Shown: in pieces, positions 43,556 through 52,616 of the stretch
Numbering within the stretch: position 1 is the stretch's first letter
How the letters are laid out: each line of letters opens with the position of its first letter
NCBI GenBank assembly: GCA_015231955.1
Contig: JADGAN010000009.1
Span: 62,001-126,000, forward strand
Length of the DNA stretch: 64,000 bases
Reading direction: 5' to 3'
Source: Oligoflexia bacterium
GTDB taxonomy: Bacteria; Bdellovibrionota; Bacteriovoracia; Bacteriovoracales; Bacteriovoracaceae
Program-made: the position numbers and the translations under genes
The notes under the pieces: generated by a model
Seen by the model: only the letters and a program-made list of their open reading frames with translations
Told to the model about the DNA's origin: nothing
The model's database searches: none

Positions 43556-43600
43556 GCGTAGATAATGGTTCTTTTGGCGCAAAAGTAAGGAGTAACTCAT

Positions 43601-45451
43601 ATGTGTGGTATTGTCGGATATCTTGGAAATGCTAATAGAAATGGTGTCGACGTTATCCTTGAGGGTCTAACCCGGCTAGAGTATCGTGGCTATGACTCTG
43701 CTGGAATTTGTTTTAGAAATGAAAAGAGTGAACTACTTACCATCAAGAGCGTGGGTAAGGTTCAAAACTTAAAATCCCTGCTTGAGCTTAACAAAAATCG
43801 CCCTATTTCTAATATGGCCATCGGCCACACCAGGTGGGCCACCCATGGGGAGGTTGCTGAAAAAAATGCTCACCCACACGTCAATGGAAAGCTTGCGATT
43901 GTTCATAATGGAATCATTGAAAATCTCTATGAGCTAAAGAGTTATCTACAAGCGGAAGGGGTACAGTTCTCTTCAGATACCGACTCGGAAGTGTTTTTAC
44001 ATCTTACTTACAAATTTTTTAATAGTGGTGCTTCCCTGAAAGATGCCGTGATAGAGGCGTTTAAGCTGATTAAAGGAAACTCCGCTTTTTTGGTCATTGC
44101 CCATGATTTGCAAGAGATGATTGCGATCAAACGAGTAGCTCCTTTAGTGATTGGAAGGAATAGCTACCAATCAGAGGTGTTTGTCTCCTCTGATCCCTTT
44201 GCACTGATTGGTTATGCTGATCAACTGCTCTTTCCTGAGGATGAGGTTGTTGCAGTTTTAACCTTGGAAGAAGAACCGCAATTTTTTGAACTTAATGGAG
44301 CTGCTTCCAAGCGCTTTTCTACACAAAATCAGCAAATGCACTACTCCGATCTTGGCAAAGGATCTTATGAGCACTTTATGCAAAAGGAGATCTTTGAGCA
44401 GCCACTGCTGATAAAAAATTGGATTCATCACTACTTAGAAGGTCAAGGCAAGAAAAGCGTAGAGGAGCTCACCAAGTTACTTTCCATAAGGCCCGAAAAG
44501 ATTGGGCGCATTCACCTCGTAGCTTGCGGAACTGCTTGGCATGCGGCCCTCTTGATTGGGGATATGATTGAACGCACCTCTCGCATTCCCACCAATGTAC
44601 AGCTGGCCAGTGAATTTCGTTATAAAAATCCCATTTTGCATGCCAATGATATCGCTATCTTTATTAGCCAATCGGGAGAGACGGCCGATACGCTAGCAGC
44701 ACAAGAGCTTTGTAAAAGAGCAGACCTCTTCACTCTTGCGATCGTCAATGTCGCCAACTCCACGCTTTATAGAAACAGTCACTTTAATCTGCTTACCCAT
44801 GCAGGTATCGAAGTTGGCGTGGCCAGCACTAAGGCCTTTACACTACAAGTGCTCACCGGATACCTCTTCTCTAAAATTTTAAAAGAGAGAGAGGGTTTTG
44901 ATCGTAATCAATTTAAACACAATGTCTATGAGCTCCTTCAAAACATGGAGAGAGGACTCGATCGTGCGGGAGAGATCGCAGCGATTGCCTCTGAACTCTA
45001 TTCAAAAAAAGGGTTTATCTTCACGGGAAGGGGGCCTTACTTTCCCATTGCCCTTGAGGGGGCGCTTAAAATAAAAGAGATCGCCTATGTCCATGCTGAA
45101 GGGTATGCTGCTGGCGAATTAAAGCATGGACCGATCGCGCTTATTGATGAAGAGATGGTGAATATCGCAATTTTAGGATCTGAACTTTTTGAGAAAACGT
45201 TATCCAACATGGAAGAGGTACGCGCTCGTAAAGGGATTATTTTTGCTATTGCTCCTAAAGAGTTTTCAGAGGTAAGGCCAAGACTTGGCAATCACGATTT
45301 CTATTTTCCCCTCGAATATGGAAAGGAGGTGGATTTAAACCCACTCTATGTGAGTACACTCATGCAACTCTTCTCCTATTATGTCGCTAAAATGCGCGGA
45401 ACCGATATCGACAAACCTCGAAACCTTGCCAAATCGGTGACAGTGGAATAA
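43601..45451 (+). CDS. glmS: Glutamine-fructose-6-phosphate aminotransferase
   Basis: 616 residues, the usual length. The processed N-terminal Cys is in MCGIVGYLG; GHTRWATHG, HNGIIEN and SDTDSE complete the glutaminase domain (1-240). Two SIS domains follow (from about 290: ACGTAWHA, ISQSGETADT, GRGPYFPIALEGALKIKEI), and the C-terminal DKPRNLAKSVTVE is the family signature. It makes glucosamine-6-phosphate for cell wall and LPS. AAGGAG precedes the start; a small CTTTTG-GCG-CAAAAG hairpin (43571-43585) lies just before it. Confidence 0.97.
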   Translation: MCGIVGYLGNANRNGVDVILEGLTRLEYRGYDSAGICFRNEKSELLTIKSVGKVQNLKSLLELNKNRPISNMAIGHTRWATHGEVAEKNAHPHVNGKLAIVHNGIIENLYELKSYLQAEGVQFSSDTDSEVFLHLTYKFFNSGASLKDAVIEAFKLIKGNSAFLVIAHDLQEMIAIKRVAPLVIGRNSYQSEVFVSSDPFALIGYADQLLFPEDEVVAVLTLEEEPQFFELNGAASKRFSTQNQQMHYSDLGKGSYEHFMQKEIFEQPLLIKNWIHHYLEGQGKKSVEELTKLLSIRPEKIGRIHLVACGTAWHAALLIGDMIERTSRIPTNVQLASEFRYKNPILHANDIAIFISQSGETADTLAAQELCKRADLFTLAIVNVANSTLYRNSHFNLLTHAGIEVGVASTKAFTLQVLTGYLFSKILKEREGFDRNQFKHNVYELLQNMERGLDRAGEIAAIASELYSKKGFIFTGRGPYFPIALEGALKIKEIAYVHAEGYAAGELKHGPIALIDEEMVNIAILGSELFEKTLSNMEEVRARKGIIFAIAPKEFSEVRPRLGNHDFYFPLEYGKEVDLNPLYVSTLMQLFSYYVAKMRGTDIDKPRNLAKSVTVE

Positions 45452-45473
45452 AGCGATCTACTGCTAAATAATT

Positions 45474-45509
45474 TTTTTTGTCATATTTTTTGTCATGTTT
45501 TTTGTCATG
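45474..45509. repeat. Three tandem copies of a 12-bp word
   Basis: TTTTTTGTCATA, TTTTTTGTCATG and TTTTTTGTCATG follow without gap in the glmS-argG interval, 23 bp after the glmS stop. T-rich with a repeated TGTCAT. May contribute to glmS termination or bind a regulator of argG; unproven. Confidence 0.6.
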
Positions 45510-45656
45510 CCTCTCTTTTATGCCAGAAGCTTGCTATGATCAAAGCTTATCTTATCGATATTTATAGCTAGTAAAATATCTTTAACTCCTCCTCTAGGAT
45601 CATAAGTATAATTAAAAAGTACACTTCTATTACTTAAATTTTTAAGGAGAGCAAAC

Positions 45657-46913
45657 ATGAGCATGCATAACAAAAAGAGAGTTGTTTTGGCCTACAGCGG
45701 AGGGTTGGACACTTCTGTGATTCTTAAGTGGCTTATTAATGATGGTTATGAGGTGATCGCCTTTGTTGCCGACGTTGGCCAAGAAGAGGATTTTGAAAAA
45801 GTGCGTGAGAAGGCCTTAAAGGTGGGCGCCTCTAAAGTTTATGTTTGCGATCTAAAGCGCGAGTTTGTAACCGACTATATCTTTCCTGCGATCAAAGGTA
45901 ATGCCGTATATGAGAGTCGTTATCTTCTTGGAACGGCACTGGCACGGCCACTGATTGCAAAAGAGCAAATCGCTATTGCAGAAAAAGAGGGGGCAGAATA
46001 TGTTTCCCATGGGGCCACAGGAAAAGGGAACGATCAAGTGCGCTTTGAGCTTACCTATTACGCTTTAAATCCGAAAATTAAAGTCATCGCTCCTTGGAAG
46101 ACCAAAGAGTTTTTGGAGACCTTTCAAGGTAGACCCGATATGATTGCCTATGCAGAAAAGCATGGGATTGAGATCAAGTCAACGCTTGCAAAACCTTATA
46201 GTGAAGATGACAATCTTTTTCATATCAGCCATGAAGCGGGCATTTTAGAGGATCCCGCTTGTGAGGCAAGCGATGATGTCTATAGCAAGACTGTCTCACC
46301 AGAAAAAGCTCCCGATGTCGCCACTAAAATTATGATTGAGTTTCAAGATGGTACTCCGGTAAAAGTGCAAAATCTGTCGGATGCTAAAACTACCACTAAG
46401 ACCGATCCACTCGAACTCTTTACCTACTTAAACGAACTGGGAGCACAAAATGGTATTGGACGCTTGGATATGGTGGAAAATCGCTTTGTAGGAATCAAAT
46501 CACGAGGAGTCTACGAGACACCGGCCGGTACTATTTTACATGCGGCCCATAGAGACATTGAAGGCATTGCCATGGATCGCGAAGTGATGAGACTTAAAGA
46601 TATGTTTTGTGCAAAATTTTCGGAGCTGATCTATAACGGTTTTTGGTTTAGTCCTGAAATGGATTTTTTAATGCAAGCAATTGAGCGAAGTCAAAGCGCG
46701 ATTGATGGTAAAGTTTATCTAAAACTTTATAAAGGAAACGCCTATTGTGTTGGACGTGAGAGTGCAAGCTCACTTTATGATAAAGAACTCTCCAGTATGG
46801 ATATTCAAGGTGGCTTTAACCAACAAGACTCTGCTGGATTTATACGCATTCACTCCATTCGCTTGATGGCCCATCATGCAATTATGAAAAACAAATTAGC
46901 ACGGAAAAAATAG
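45657..46913 (+). CDS. argG: Argininosuccinate synthase
   Basis: 418 residues. The ATP pyrophosphatase loop is [33 protein letters not shown] and [10 protein letters not shown] are conserved. It couples citrulline and aspartate to make argininosuccinate. AAGGAG precedes the start. Two bases separate it from argH, so they form an operon. No convincing ArgR box was seen upstream. Confidence 0.96.
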   Translation: MSMHNKKRVVLAYSGGLDTSVILKWLINDGYEVIAFVADVGQEEDFEKVREKALKVGASKVYVCDLKREFVTDYIFPAIKGNAVYESRYLLGTALARPLIAKEQIAIAEKEGAEYVSHGATGKGNDQVRFELTYYALNPKIKVIAPWKTKEFLETFQGRPDMIAYAEKHGIEIKSTLAKPYSEDDNLFHISHEAGILEDPACEASDDVYSKTVSPEKAPDVATKIMIEFQDGTPVKVQNLSDAKTTTKTDPLELFTYLNELGAQNGIGRLDMVENRFVGIKSRGVYETPAGTILHAAHRDIEGIAMDREVMRLKDMFCAKFSELIYNGFWFSPEMDFLMQAIERSQSAIDGKVYLKLYKGNAYCVGRESASSLYDKELSSMDIQGGFNQQDSAGFIRIHSIRLMAHHAIMKNKLARKK

Positions 46914-46915
46914 TT

Positions 46916-48124
46916 ATGAAACTTTGGCAAAAAAAGGGAAGCAAAGCTAGTGAGGTTGTGGATACATTAATTCACCACTACACCATCCAAAATGATCCGC
47001 TGTTAGACCTGCGCTTACTTCCGTACGATGCACTGGCCTCGATGGCGCATGCAAAAATGTTAGTGAAGATTGGTCTTTTAAAACCAGGCGAAGGTAAGGC
47101 CCTGGTTTCGGAGTTGCAATCCATCTATGAGCTAAGTTTAGAGGGGAAATTTCCTATCGCGGCCAGCGATGAAGATTGCCATACGGCGATTGAAAATCAC
47201 CTCACTAAAAAATTAGGAGAGGTTGGAAAAAAGATCCACTCTGCGCGCTCTCGCAATGATCAAGTGTTGACTGCTATCCGCCTCTTTGAAAAGGCGATGC
47301 TTGAAAAAATGGAGCAAGAGAGTCGTCATCTGCAAAAGGCGCTCACCGCACTCATCAAAAAACATGGGAAAACTACCCTCCCGGGGTATACCCACATGAG
47401 GCAAGCAATGCCCATGAGTGTATCCATGTGGCTTTCACAATATGCCGACGCCCTCAAAGATCACTTAAAACTTTTAGCGGCGGTTCGCACGCTTTGTGAT
47501 CAATCACCACTAGGAACTGCGGCGGGATTTGGCGTTCCGGCGATTTTAAAGATCGATCGTAAAATGACTGCAAAAGCGCTAGGTTTTAAGCGTGTACAAA
47601 AAAACCCACTCTATGCACAGCTGAGTCGAGGTCTTTTTGAAGGAAGCATTTCACACTTTTGTGCTTCTCTGATGTTGATCTTAAATCGACTGGCCTCTGA
47701 TCTTATTCTCTTTTCTATGAAAGAGTTTTCCTTTATCTCTTTGCCAGCAAAATTTTGTACTGGAAGCTCCATCATGCCTCAGAAATTAAATCCCGATGTG
47801 CTTGAACTGGTGCGTGCCAATTATCATGTGGTTTTAGCTGAAGAGTTTAAGATTATGGGTATCACCAGCAACCTTATCTCTGGTTATAATCGCGATTTGC
47901 AACTCACCAAGGCCCCGCTCTTTAACGCTATCGAGGTCACGCTCTCATCACTTGCAGTCACTGCTCATGTCATTAAAGGTATAACGATCAACACGCAAAA
48001 ATGTATAGAAGCTGTTCGCAGTAGTGAAGAACTCTATGCCACTCATGAGGCCTATCGTTTGGTGGTAGAAGAGGGTGTACCGTTTCGAGATGCCTATCGA
48101 ATGATTGCTAATAAATATAAGTAG
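46916..48124 (+). CDS. argH: Argininosuccinate lyase
   Basis: 402 residues, slightly shorter than the usual 450-460. SDEDCHTAIENHLT, HSARSRNDQV, LPGYTHMRQAMP and the signature GSSIMPQKLNP are present, with the active His and Ser. It splits argininosuccinate to arginine and fumarate. The start follows the argG stop by two bases, without a strong ribosome-binding site of its own, so translation is probably coupled. Confidence 0.95.
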   Translation: MKLWQKKGSKASEVVDTLIHHYTIQNDPLLDLRLLPYDALASMAHAKMLVKIGLLKPGEGKALVSELQSIYELSLEGKFPIAASDEDCHTAIENHLTKKLGEVGKKIHSARSRNDQVLTAIRLFEKAMLEKMEQESRHLQKALTALIKKHGKTTLPGYTHMRQAMPMSVSMWLSQYADALKDHLKLLAAVRTLCDQSPLGTAAGFGVPAILKIDRKMTAKALGFKRVQKNPLYAQLSRGLFEGSISHFCASLMLILNRLASDLILFSMKEFSFISLPAKFCTGSSIMPQKLNPDVLELVRANYHVVLAEEFKIMGITSNLISGYNRDLQLTKAPLFNAIEVTLSSLAVTAHVIKGITINTQKCIEAVRSSEELYATHEAYRLVVEEGVPFRDAYRMIANKYK

Positions 48125-48134
48125 GGAAAAAATT

Positions 48135-49103
48135 ATGAAGTATTCTCTTTTATCTTTTATAACTCTTGCATGCTTGCTTGCCTCTTTTGTTACGAAGGCG
48201 GACTCTGTCTCCTTCGAGAAAATTGATGATACTTTTTTTCTTACGGCCAACAACTGTGAGCTACTACAAAAGCAAACGACTGCTCTGGAAAAGTGGCAAG
48301 CAATCCCTCACCAGGAGCTTTACTGTAGTTGTGATGCAAAAAATCTCTGCAAAGTTGATATCACTCCCCTCCTTATTGCGACTCCCATTAAAACAACACT
48401 TGGAAAGCTTCCTATCTGTCATGGGCCAAACTGTTTTAACGCTGCCTTGGTCGCTAGTCAAATCTTGCCCTACTTTCGCCTCTCTGACGATAAAGAGTTT
48501 AAGTTTTGGGTAAACTCTCCGCTTTGTCGAAAACTAAGCTATGAGGAAGAGAAAAGGCCTGGTGATGTTGTGGCGATTCGAGAAAGTGTAGTGGGCGAAT
48601 ATGAAGTACACCCCTTTATCTATCTTACAGAGGAGCTCGCCTATACTAAAAACGGTTATCGTAACGACGATATGCCTTACGCCTTGATGCCTGTTTCCGA
48701 AATCATGCAAACTTACAATGTCCGCAAAGAGTGCTACACCAAGCAACCAACCAATGAAGAGTGTTGGCGCTACGCTACTTACTATCGCTGTGACACACTT
48801 CCCGAGTATGCAAAAAAGCAAGGGAGAGAGTTTAAGCTTGAAAAAAGTGAGGGGCTTTTTTCACAGCAACAAGAGTTAAAAAATATTGTTCAAACTATCA
48901 ATGAAATCGATCACGATCTCTTTAAGGCGTCCATGACAGGTTGTCCTTTGGCCTTGGCCAAGAGATTTTCGCTGTTTGAACTTTCCAATGACCTTTGTGA
49001 TGCCGCTAAAGCAGTAGCAAATGATCCGCTTTCCGTGCTCCTTTGTCAGGGGTTGGAGAAAAGATTAGACGCCTTTAAAATCGCTCTACGTTACCTATTT
49101 TAA
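48135..49103 (+). CDS. Exported cysteine-hydrolase-like protein
   Basis: 322 residues from ATG 48135, where the signal peptide starts (LLSFITLACLLASFVTKADS). CHGPNCFNAAL (C100) followed by RPGDVVAIR (143 on) and EVHPFIYLTEE (H159) are spaced like the Cys, the PGD strand and the His of NlpC/P60-type peptidases, though the family is remote. The C-terminal 120 residues are helical, with Cys that could form disulfides. It follows argH by ten bases; whether it is co-transcribed is not clear. It may act on peptidoglycan. Confidence 0.6.
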   Translation: MKYSLLSFITLACLLASFVTKADSVSFEKIDDTFFLTANNCELLQKQTTALEKWQAIPHQELYCSCDAKNLCKVDITPLLIATPIKTTLGKLPICHGPNCFNAALVASQILPYFRLSDDKEFKFWVNSPLCRKLSYEEEKRPGDVVAIRESVVGEYEVHPFIYLTEELAYTKNGYRNDDMPYALMPVSEIMQTYNVRKECYTKQPTNEECWRYATYYRCDTLPEYAKKQGREFKLEKSEGLFSQQQELKNIVQTINEIDHDLFKASMTGCPLALAKRFSLFELSNDLCDAAKAVANDPLSVLLCQGLEKRLDAFKIALRYLF

Positions 49104-50297
49104 ATAGGTAAGCCTACGCCATAGGTATTCTACTGGACCAAATTCATGAAAACGCAGCCAAAACTTACAACAAGCGCCCACAATAAAATAGTAGATAACC
49201 GAGAGTGGAAAGAGGTATGCGGGACCAATTTTAAAAAAGAGTCCTAGTCCATACCCATAAAGAAGAAGGGTAACAAAAATAGTGTGGGCCAAGTAAGCGG
49301 ACAAGGACATTTTGCCTACGCTTCGAAAGAGATCAAAAAGCGGATTCCCTTCATAACGTCGTAGTACGATAATAAAAGTGATCACATAAAATGCCGCCAA
49401 GATCTCTCCTTTAAGGATGCCATAATGTTTTTCAAAAAAGGGATGAAGTAAGATAAGATGAATTGCTACCGCCGCTATCAAAAATCCCCACCAACTCTTC
49501 TTAAGTGTGCTTTGATAAAGATCGATCTTCTTATGCCAATCACTTTTAGCAACAAAAACACCTAACAAAAAAAGTCCAAAAATTCCAAGATAGTAAGCAA
49601 AAAAACCGATAGCTACTTTTATAGTAATTTGATCAGAAAGTAAGAAAGTAAAATCATAGAGGTAATCCAGCAAGCGCTGTCTTACAATTTCAGAAAAGCT
49701 ACCTGCACTGTAGGTGGCAATCATCTGTTCAGGAGTAAAGGGGTAGGCATTAAGTCCACTTAGCAAAGAGGTGGACATGTCCACTACTCCTAGAGAGGCC
49801 AGAGCACCAAGAATTACACCTAAAACCGGGATGAGTAGTAGAGTAAAGAGTGAGGCCTTTAATAATTTTTGTGCCGATAGTTCCATAAAGGGGATCAGCA
49901 AAAAACCCAAGATCGCATACATCAGCAGAATATCTCCCCACCAGACAAAGAAGATGTGCAGGCACCCCAAGAACAACAAGATGAGATAGCGCCGAGAGAT
50001 TAAAACCAGGGGATTAAATCCTTTATTTTTGGCATTGGTATAAAAAATATAACTTCCAAAACCAAATAAAAAAGCAAAGATGGGATAAAATTTGCCATTA
50101 AAGACTAAAAAATTTAGTTGCTCAAAAAACTTATCCCATGTTGTAACCACACCACCAAATTTTGAAGTCTCATCCCCAGAAAAACAGTTTATTGATGGAA
50201 AATTCACAATCATAATTCCTAACATAGCAAGACCGCGAAGAGCATCGATAATTTCAATCCTCTTGGTTGTAACCTGCTTAACTACATTCTCATTCAT
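49095..50297 (-). CDS. DUF418 (YeiB-like) membrane protein
   Basis: 400 residues, about ten hydrophobic segments. IDALRGLAMLGIMIVN at the start and FRSVGKMSLSAYLAHTIFVTLL in the C-terminal DUF418 domain are typical. These proteins are related to acyltransferase-3 but the function is unknown. It overlaps the end of the gene at 48135 by 9 bp in convergent orientation. Confidence 0.85.
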   Translation of the reverse strand: MNENVVKQVTTKRIEIIDALRGLAMLGIMIVNFPSINCFSGDETSKFGGVVTTWDKFFEQLNFLVFNGKFYPIFAFLFGFGSYIFYTNAKNKGFNPLVLISRRYLILLFLGCLHIFFVWWGDILLMYAILGFLLIPFMELSAQKLLKASLFTLLLIPVLGVILGALASLGVVDMSTSLLSGLNAYPFTPEQMIATYSAGSFSEIVRQRLLDYLYDFTFLLSDQITIKVAIGFFAYYLGIFGLFLLGVFVAKSDWHKKIDLYQSTLKKSWWGFLIAAVAIHLILLHPFFEKHYGILKGEILAAFYVITFIIVLRRYEGNPLFDLFRSVGKMSLSAYLAHTIFVTLLLYGYGLGLFFKIGPAYLFPLSVIYYFIVGACCKFWLRFHEFGPVEYLWRRLTYLK

Positions 50298-50443
50298 AAT
50301 AGAACACCTCCTAATTATTTTTTCTAAATTTCCGACTATTATAATCTATTTAAAATACTTCTGCATTCTTCTATTCTATTATCTTCTCTTCGGCTTTTTG
50401 TGCGAAAATCGTAATAAGTATGATATGCACTAGGAGTGAAGTT

Positions 50444-52027
50444 ATGCACTCACTGCTTCCAACCATTAGTCTTCTTTTAATTTTTCTTGCAACCGGAGTA
50501 AGGGTTATGGTCAATAATGATAGCACTAATCCCATTGAAAAGTCGGATAAAATTGTTGCGATCACGGAAGGTAATCGCTGGTATCCTGAAGATCGCCTTA
50601 ATCTCAAAAATCTACTGCAGAGGTACTGGGAAAATGTTAGTAGCGCTACTAGCGCTAGCAGCAACAGCAAATATCGTAAAATCAAGGCGATGATCTCTCC
50701 CCATGCTGGCCTCCAGTATAGTGGGGCAACCGCCGCTTACGGCTTTTATCCCCTCTCTAAACTTGCTGATGGGGGGATAAAGTATGAGCGAGTAATTGTT
50801 ATTGGACCTAGTCACTACTACCCCCTTCAAAATCAACTAGCACACCCAGTTGGCACTCTCTACAAAACCCCCTTGGGCAACATCGCAATAGACCAACAAG
50901 CAATCAAGCAACTAACCTCACTACGGCCCGATCTTTTTACCGGAGATGATACCCCTTTTTACCGTGAACATAGCGTTGATAACCAGATCCCTTTTATTCA
51001 ATACTCCTTAAAATATGATTTTAAAATTATTCCTTTAATCATGGGACACTCCAATTTGCACACGATAAAAGAGATGGCAAAAACCTTATCTTTACTCATG
51101 AAGAACAAAGGTGATAACACCTTGATTATCATTAGCTCCGACTTTACTCACTATGGAAGCAATTTTGGGTTTACTCCCTTTACAAAAAATGTAGAGGAAA
51201 ATTTAAAAAAGCTCGATTATGAGGTAGCACAAACTATTCAAAATTTTGCATTGGAGAAGTTCTACTCTTTCGAGCAAGATAAAGCACAGACAGTATGCGG
51301 GCATGGCCCCATCACCCTACTAATGGCGATGAGTAATGCTGCGGAAACGGAGGTCGTCATTAATCATTATGAAACCTCTGGCCGACTCTCTCAAGACTTT
51401 TCTCTCTCTGTAAGCTATTTTTCCATCCTCTTCTTTCCTAAAGAGACAGCGGAGTACACCCTTACTGATACAGAAAAAAAATTGCTTTTAAAAATTGCAC
51501 GCAAAAATCTTGAGGAAAAAATTCTTCGCGGCAAAATACTCAGCAGCAAAGAGGTAGAGAAAGAGTTTGGAAAAATTCCTGACAATCTTTTGGCAAAACG
51601 CGGAGGATTTGTTACACTTAATATTGGTCACGATCTTAGAGGATGCATAGGAGAAATTTTTCCATCTCGTCCACTGATCGATGTGGTGCTTGCACGTAGC
51701 ATCGATTCGGCGTTAAACGATACTCGTTTTCACCCAGTAAAAGCAGACGAGCTATCAGAAATTACCATTGAGATCTCTGTGCTCACGCCTCCTAGATCTG
51801 TACCATCGTATAATGATATTATCATAGGAAAACATGGAGTGGTGTTAACGAAGGGTGTGCATGGAGCGGTCTTTCTTCCGCAAGTGGCTTCCGAGCAGGG
51901 TTGGGATTTACCAACAACACTTGCCCACTTGTCACAAAAGGCCGGGCTGCATCCTCACGCTTGGCGAGAAGATACCAGCTTCCAAGTTTTTGAAGCAATT
52001 GTTTTTAACGAAGATGGGATGAAGTAA
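50444..52027 (+). CDS. MEMO-AMMECR1 fusion (AmmeMemoRadiSam type) with N-terminal hydrophobic segment
   Basis: 527 residues from the ATG at 50444 (AGGAG seven bases upstream). Residues about 55-330 are the MEMO dioxygenase-like domain (SPHAGLQYSG, IGPSHYYP, SSDFTHYG, CGHGPI, with His ligands). Residues about 345-527 are AMMECR1 (NLEEKI, GFVTLN, LRGCIGEI, TRFHPV). The radical SAM third partner is not in the window. The N-terminus LLPTISLLLIFLATGV is hydrophobic, like a signal peptide or anchor; if used, the protein would be outside the cytoplasm, unusual for the family. It is directly upstream of nrfH with a one-base gap. Confidence 0.85.
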   Translation: MHSLLPTISLLLIFLATGVRVMVNNDSTNPIEKSDKIVAITEGNRWYPEDRLNLKNLLQRYWENVSSATSASSNSKYRKIKAMISPHAGLQYSGATAAYGFYPLSKLADGGIKYERVIVIGPSHYYPLQNQLAHPVGTLYKTPLGNIAIDQQAIKQLTSLRPDLFTGDDTPFYREHSVDNQIPFIQYSLKYDFKIIPLIMGHSNLHTIKEMAKTLSLLMKNKGDNTLIIISSDFTHYGSNFGFTPFTKNVEENLKKLDYEVAQTIQNFALEKFYSFEQDKAQTVCGHGPITLLMAMSNAAETEVVINHYETSGRLSQDFSLSVSYFSILFFPKETAEYTLTDTEKKLLLKIARKNLEEKILRGKILSSKEVEKEFGKIPDNLLAKRGGFVTLNIGHDLRGCIGEIFPSRPLIDVVLARSIDSALNDTRFHPVKADELSEITIEISVLTPPRSVPSYNDIIIGKHGVVLTKGVHGAVFLPQVASEQGWDLPTTLAHLSQKAGLHPHAWREDTSFQVFEAIVFNEDGMK

Positions 52028-52028
52028 A

Positions 52029-52616
52029 ATGATCATGACTCCATTTAAAAAGTTAATCATCCTTAGCTCTCTTGGCACGTTTGTTGGAATGATCGCACTG
52101 CTCATGCACATCTCTAACGTCTTCTCCTACCTCTCGGATAACCCCAAAACCTGCATGAATTGTCATATCATGGGAACGGAGTATGCAACTTGGCATCACA
52201 GCAGTCATCGTGAAAATGCCAGCTGTAATGACTGCCACGTTCCTCAAGATAATATAATTAAGAAATGGGGATTCAAAGCAATGGATGGACTAAGGCACTC
52301 CACCGTTTTTACTTTACGAGCAGAACCATCTGCTATCAAAATTAAAGATGCGGGCAAGAAAGCGGTTCAAGAGAATTGCATTCGTTGCCACTCGCCGCTC
52401 TTTCTCGCCCAAGAGAGTTCCATGCAAATCAATTCGTTTAATATCTCTCACCAAAGCAATGAAGAGGGACGCACCTGCTGGGAGTGCCACCAAGAGACGC
52501 CTCATGGAACTATCCGAAGCATCTCCTCCACTCCCTTTGCACGTGTACCAGTAACTGGTAGTGCAGTCCCTACTTGGCTTAGTGAACTTATGAAAAAAGA
52601 GGAGCATCCTAGATGA
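52029..52616 (+). CDS. nrfH: Cytochrome c nitrite reductase small subunit
   Basis: 195 residues of the NapC/NirT family: one N-terminal membrane anchor (about 8-32) and four CxxCH motifs (CMNCH, CNDCH, CIRCH, CWECH). It takes electrons from menaquinol and passes them to NrfA. Its stop overlaps the NrfA start (ATGA). Confidence 0.94.
   Translation: MIMTPFKKLIILSSLGTFVGMIALLMHISNVFSYLSDNPKTCMNCHIMGTEYATWHHSSHRENASCNDCHVPQDNIIKKWGFKAMDGLRHSTVFTLRAEPSAIKIKDAGKKAVQENCIRCHSPLFLAQESSMQINSFNISHQSNEEGRTCWECHQETPHGTIRSISSTPFARVPVTGSAVPTWLSELMKKEEHPR

Noticed and set aside
43399-43600. glmS-type ribozyme upstream of glmS
   Set aside because: The ribozyme's conserved core could not be found, and it is typical of Firmicutes.
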